This document shows positions 61,653-64,000 of a stretch of DNA of 64,000 bases, one piece after another. The position numbers and the translations under genes were made by a program. A model generated the notes under the pieces. The model did not search any database and was not told the origin of the DNA. It saw only the letters and a list, made by a program, of their open reading frames with translations. Each line of letters starts with the position of its first letter. The stretch's first letter is position 1. Source of the DNA: Ralstonia sp. UBA689 (lineage in GTDB: Bacteria; Pseudomonadota; Gammaproteobacteria; Burkholderiales; Burkholderiaceae); the NCBI RefSeq assembly GCF_002298975.1, contig NZ_DBMV01000008.1, positions 53,093 through 117,092 on the forward strand, in the 5' to 3' direction.

Positions 61653-62603
61653 TCAGGCTGCCACGTCCAGCGGAATCGTGTCGCGCATCAGCAGGTCCAC
61701 TTCTTCGGCGGGTGTCCTCTGTGCGAGCAACAAACCAAGACGCTCGTGCAGATACGCCTCAAAGTCAGCACGCACTTCCGGATGGCGCAGGGCGAATTCC
61801 ACCGTGGCCTGCAGGTAGCCAAGCTTGCTGCCGCAGTCGAATCGCTGGCCACGATAGCGGTAGGCCAGGATCTGTTCTTCGGCCAGGAGGCTCCGGATGG
61901 CGTCGGTCAACTGCAGCTCGCCGCCTACCCCCGGCTTCAGGTTGCGCAGATGGTCGAAGATGCGCGGCGTCAGAATGTAGCGCCCGACCACGCCCAGGTT
62001 GGACGGAGCCGCCTCCGGCGCGGGCTTCTCGACGATGCCGTCGAGCTTGACCAGGCGGTCGTCCCATTCGCGGCCGGCCACCACGCCGTACGAACGTGTC
62101 GCCTGCGACGCAATCGTCTCCACGCCGACGATGGAGCAGCGATAGTGATCATATAGCTCGGCCATCTGTCGCATGACCGACGGGTCGTGGTCCAGCAGGT
62201 CGTCAGCCAGGATCACGGCAAACGGCTCATTGCGTACCAATTTCTGCGCACAGAGTACGGCGTGCCCCAGGCCCAGCGTCTCGGGCTGGCGCACATAGAA
62301 GCATTCAACGCCTGGCGGCTTGATCGTTTGCACCATCTCCAGCAGCGCATGTTTGTTCTTGGCCGCCAATTCCGCTTCCAACTCGTAGGCCTTGTCGAAG
62401 TGATCTTCGATGGCACGCTTGGCGCGGCCGGTGATGAAGATCATTTCCGTGATGCCTGCGTCAGCCGCCTCCTCCACCGCGTACTGAATCAGCGGCTTGT
62501 CGACAACCGGCAACATCTCTTTCGGGCCAGCCTTGGTGGCGGGTAGAAAACGCGTGCCGAGTCCCGCCACGGGAAACACGGCCTTGGTGATCCTCTCGTT
62601 CAT
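61653..62603 (-). CDS. galU: UTP-glucose-1-phosphate uridylyltransferase
   Basis: This is a 316-residue nucleotidyltransferase that makes UDP-glucose for polysaccharide, LPS and exopolysaccharide synthesis. The N-terminal KAVFPVAGLGTRFLPATKAGPKEMLP is the GalU signature; PLIQYAVEEA and GVGGELQLTDAI follow. The start MNERITKAVF at 62603 has GGAG upstream. Codons for AQKLVRN coincide with a 16-of-17 copy of the repeated element. Confidence 0.95.
   Translation of the reverse strand: MNERITKAVFPVAGLGTRFLPATKAGPKEMLPVVDKPLIQYAVEEAADAGITEMIFITGRAKRAIEDHFDKAYELEAELAAKNKHALLEMVQTIKPPGVECFYVRQPETLGLGHAVLCAQKLVRNEPFAVILADDLLDHDPSVMRQMAELYDHYRCSIVGVETIASQATRSYGVVAGREWDDRLVKLDGIVEKPAPEAAPSNLGVVGRYILTPRIFDHLRNLKPGVGGELQLTDAIRSLLAEEQILAYRYRGQRFDCGSKLGYLQATVEFALRHPEVRADFEAYLHERLGLLLAQRTPAEEVDLLMRDTIPLDVAA
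62232..62248 (-). repeat. Element copy 10 (16 of 17), inside galU
   Basis: GCGTACCAATTTCTGCG is read on the coding strand as CAG AAA TTG GTA CGC (QKLVR), in a moderately variable part of GalU before EPFAVILADD. Confidence 0.65.
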
Positions 62604-62787
62604 GACAACTCCATCAGACAGACGTAGCGTCGTGAGCAAGCCTTGTGCCTATGACTCGGCCTTTTGGTGGAGCGGGATGGTGAAAGGCCCAGCCACGTTT
62701 CGGGACCCCCTGGCGGGCCTTTCCTACAACCGATTGCAAGTCTGCCTGCCAACTTTCAGCGCCGAAAGTGAAGGATGGGTGGAAAAA

Positions 62788-62804
62788 GCGTACCCAATTC
62801 TGCG
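62788..62804 (-). repeat. Element copy 11 (16 of 17), intergenic
   Basis: GCGTACCCAATTCTGCG lies between kfrA-like and galU, preceded by AAAA. Confidence 0.8.
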
Positions 62805-62861
62805 AGCCGATCGACACCCGTTTGCGGCGCGCCGCCTCAGTGAGCGCACGCTCACGGTGCA

Positions 62862-63689
62862 TCAGGAAGACGGTTTGACCCAGCCGCGCGAAACCGGTGC
62901 GCTACGTTCGGGCGCGCGGCGGTAGGCATCGATCTGGATGCGCAGTTGCGTGACTTCGGCCTCCAGCGTGCGAATGCGCTGGCGCAGTTGTTCCGCCTCG
63001 TTTTGGGTCTGCTGCCGCACGGCATCGTTCTGCAAACGCAGGAAGCGCTCGGTACCAGCCAGCGCGCTGGCCGCCCCCTCCAGACGCGATACGGTCTCGA
63101 AGGTCTGCTCCAGGCGCTCGAGTGTCGTGTCCGTCAGCTTGGGCGGAACGGCCGGCGCCACAGCCAGCGCCTCGCCAAGACGCCGCTCCAGATCCGCCAT
63201 GGCTGCCTGCAACTGGCGGTTGCGCGCCGCCTCGTGCTCCAGTGCGCGTTCTGCGACCTCGGCGCGGATGCGCGCCTCCACCCATTCGGCGCCGGCACCA
63301 GGCGCACCGATGGCGCGCGAAGCCACACGATCGCGCTCCTCGCGCGCAGAGACCCTCTCATGCGTACCCATTTCTGCGTGCGTCCATGGGATCGGCCAAG
63401 GCTCGACAGCCTCTGTTCCCTGGCTGCCGAGCGCATCGCCTCGCCCTCGTGCGCGGTCCACCGCTTTCTGCAGCGTCGTATTGCTTGGGCGGCGGCTTAC
63501 GCCGGCCTCCACTAACCATTGCGCGTATCGGCGCGCGCCATAGACGCGACGCGTCACGGTATGGACTGCCTCAATCACCTCATCCAGAAAAACCGCGTTG
63601 TCGTGCGGAAAGGCAACATCCAGCCGCCGGATCGATTCAACGATCCGCTGCTGCTGTTCGGTGGAGAAACGAAGACCAGGACGAGCCAT
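62862..63689 (-). CDS. KfrA-like coiled-coil DNA-binding protein
   Basis: This is a 275-residue protein. The N-terminal domain (about 1-85; HDNAVFLDEVIEAVHTVTRR, VSRRPSNTTLQKAVDRAR) resembles the KfrA DNA-binding domain. It is followed by a long alpha-helical coiled coil (about 130-255), rich in Glu, Arg and Gln with heptads such as RQLQAAMADLERRLGEAL. KfrA proteins of plasmids bind their own promoters and aid partition. Chromosomal relatives are common and uncharacterised. Residues AEMGTH (about 104-109) come from the 17-nt element. Two palindromes precede the gene. Confidence 0.78.
   Translation of the reverse strand: MARPGLRFSTEQQQRIVESIRRLDVAFPHDNAVFLDEVIEAVHTVTRRVYGARRYAQWLVEAGVSRRPSNTTLQKAVDRARGRGDALGSQGTEAVEPWPIPWTHAEMGTHERVSAREERDRVASRAIGAPGAGAEWVEARIRAEVAERALEHEAARNRQLQAAMADLERRLGEALAVAPAVPPKLTDTTLERLEQTFETVSRLEGAASALAGTERFLRLQNDAVRQQTQNEAEQLRQRIRTLEAEVTQLRIQIDAYRRAPERSAPVSRGWVKPSS
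63362..63378 (-). repeat. Element copy 12, inside the kfrA-like gene
   Basis: A perfect GCGTACCCATTTCTGCG. On the coding strand it is read GCA GAA ATG GGT ACG (AEMGT), the same frame as copy 5, in the linker between the DNA-binding domain and the coiled coil. Confidence 0.85.
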
Positions 63690-63725
63690 TTATGAAGTGC
63701 GCGGTGTCTTGATAGTGTACATCAG

Positions 63726-63740
63726 ATGTTAAAAACATCA
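63726..63740 (-). promoter_or_regulatory. Inverted repeat GATGTT-AAA-AACATC, probable KfrA-type operator
   Basis: Perfect 6-bp arms with a 3-nt centre lie 37-51 bp before the kfrA-like ATG, overlapping a TTGATG / TACACT promoter-like pair with 16-nt spacing. It suits autorepression. Confidence 0.55.
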
Positions 63741-63769
63741 ATATAGTGACTTACTCATTCATTATTTTT

Positions 63770-63784
63770 ATATCGGAGATATAT
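63770..63784 (-). promoter_or_regulatory. Inverted repeat TATATC-GGA-GATATA
   Basis: A second perfect dyad with 6-bp arms and a 3-nt centre, like the one at 63726 but of different sequence, 81-95 bp before the kfrA-like start. Confidence 0.45.
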
Positions 63785-63906
63785 AGTTTCAGCGGCTGTT
63801 CATCGCTTGATCGTCATCGCGGTACTGCCAAAATGCGTTCAGCGAGGCGGTTTGTGCGGTATCGATGGCCCTCTAGCGCGATCGCACTGCCAGTCGGGTA
63901 CCGATC

Positions 63907-63923
63907 CGCAGAAATGGGTACGC
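63907..63923 (+). repeat. Element copy 13, intergenic
   Basis: A perfect CGCAGAAATGGGTACGC in the gene-free right end, followed by TTATCC. Confidence 0.85.
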
Positions 63924-63962
63924 TTATCCTGGCACAGCGCCCAGTTTCGGTTACGAGAAAAG

Positions 63963-63982
63963 AAAAAAGCGCCCCGCAGGGC
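63963..63982 (-). terminator. Leftward terminator near the right edge
   Basis: Read leftward, GCCC-TGCG-GGGC is followed by GC and six T. It would end a minus-strand gene lying beyond position 64000; stop codons are present in the last 20 bases. Confidence 0.6.
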
Positions 63983-64000
63983 TAATGCCGTTCAGTTAAG

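Larger units (their letters stand above)
63690..64000. other. Upstream region of the kfrA-like gene and right window edge
   Basis: An AT-rich promoter region (63700-63800) with two perfect inverted repeats is followed by a stretch without genes that holds element copy 13 and a leftward terminator. A gene beyond the right edge probably ends near here on the minus strand. Confidence 0.45.

Noticed and set aside
43367..63923. Interpretation of the 17-nt element as a proven DNA-uptake sequence
   Set aside because: The density would fit, but complete absence from the left 43 kb argues against an even genome-wide uptake signal; kept only as one hypothesis.

Overview
The window is GC-rich and densely coded, with mostly short intergenic gaps. 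It looks like a chromosomal segment of a betaproteobacterium of the Ralstonia pickettii group. The strongest pointer is a class D beta-lactamase of the OXA-22 type (32.7-33.6 kb), normally a resident chromosomal gene of that group. The isocitrate lyase, liv transporter, NikR, LemA/YgcG and KgtP genes fit the same assignment. No rRNA genes, CRISPR array, integrase or transposase were seen; there is one tRNA, Leu(CAG).

Left part (0-20.4 kb). A leftward operon (8352 to 126) encodes a CoA-dependent aerobic route for 2-aminobenzoate (or a close aromatic acid such as salicylate). It comprises a monooxygenase/Old Yellow Enzyme fusion, SDR, MarR regulator, crotonase, acyl-CoA dehydrogenase, aryl-CoA ligase, thioesterase and a RidA protein. 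Next come a dienelactone hydrolase/tautomerase pair with a divergent GlxA-type regulator, a DUF2076 protein, a ParD-like/methionine aminopeptidase pair with an operator made of three GTATATGA half-sites, aceA with a promoter-proximal palindrome, a LemA-YgcG-TPM operon, and a LysR/binding protein/MHS symporter locus.

Accessory stretch (20.76-26.83 kb). Two 66-bp imperfect direct repeats lie 6,004 bp apart. Between them are a small unknown gene with a long structured leader, about 430 bp of degenerate 21-nt repeats, and a translationally coupled three-gene restriction-modification-like module (XRE regulator, N6-adenine methyltransferase, PD-(D/E)xK nuclease). The stretch is visibly richer in A+T than its flanks.

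Middle (26.9-43.4 kb). It holds an MctP-type symporter with a 59-residue DUF3311 partner, a nickel regulon (NikR, a perfect NikR-type operator and a TonB receptor), the OXA enzyme, tRNA-Leu, a D-threonine aldolase-family enzyme with a HAD phosphatase, LysR and proline iminopeptidase genes, a TetR/rifampicin-phosphotransferase-like pair, and a LysR/MFS pair.

Right part (43.4-64 kb). It holds a ClC channel, YciI, a quinone oxidoreductase with a LysR regulator, livFGMH plus livJ, a large Cache/PAS/GGDEF sensor, a YhfC protease, a kgtP-sensor-NtrC-type regulator operon, galU and a KfrA-like coiled-coil DNA-binding protein. This part alone carries a 17-19-nt element, RAGCGTACCCATTTCTGCG or its complement, at 13 sites (plus one diverged tandem unit). 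Some lie between genes, flush against stop codons; others lie inside coding sequence. No copy was found in the first 43 kb. This element, the ParD-like/aminopeptidase pair and the restriction-modification island are the most unusual things here.
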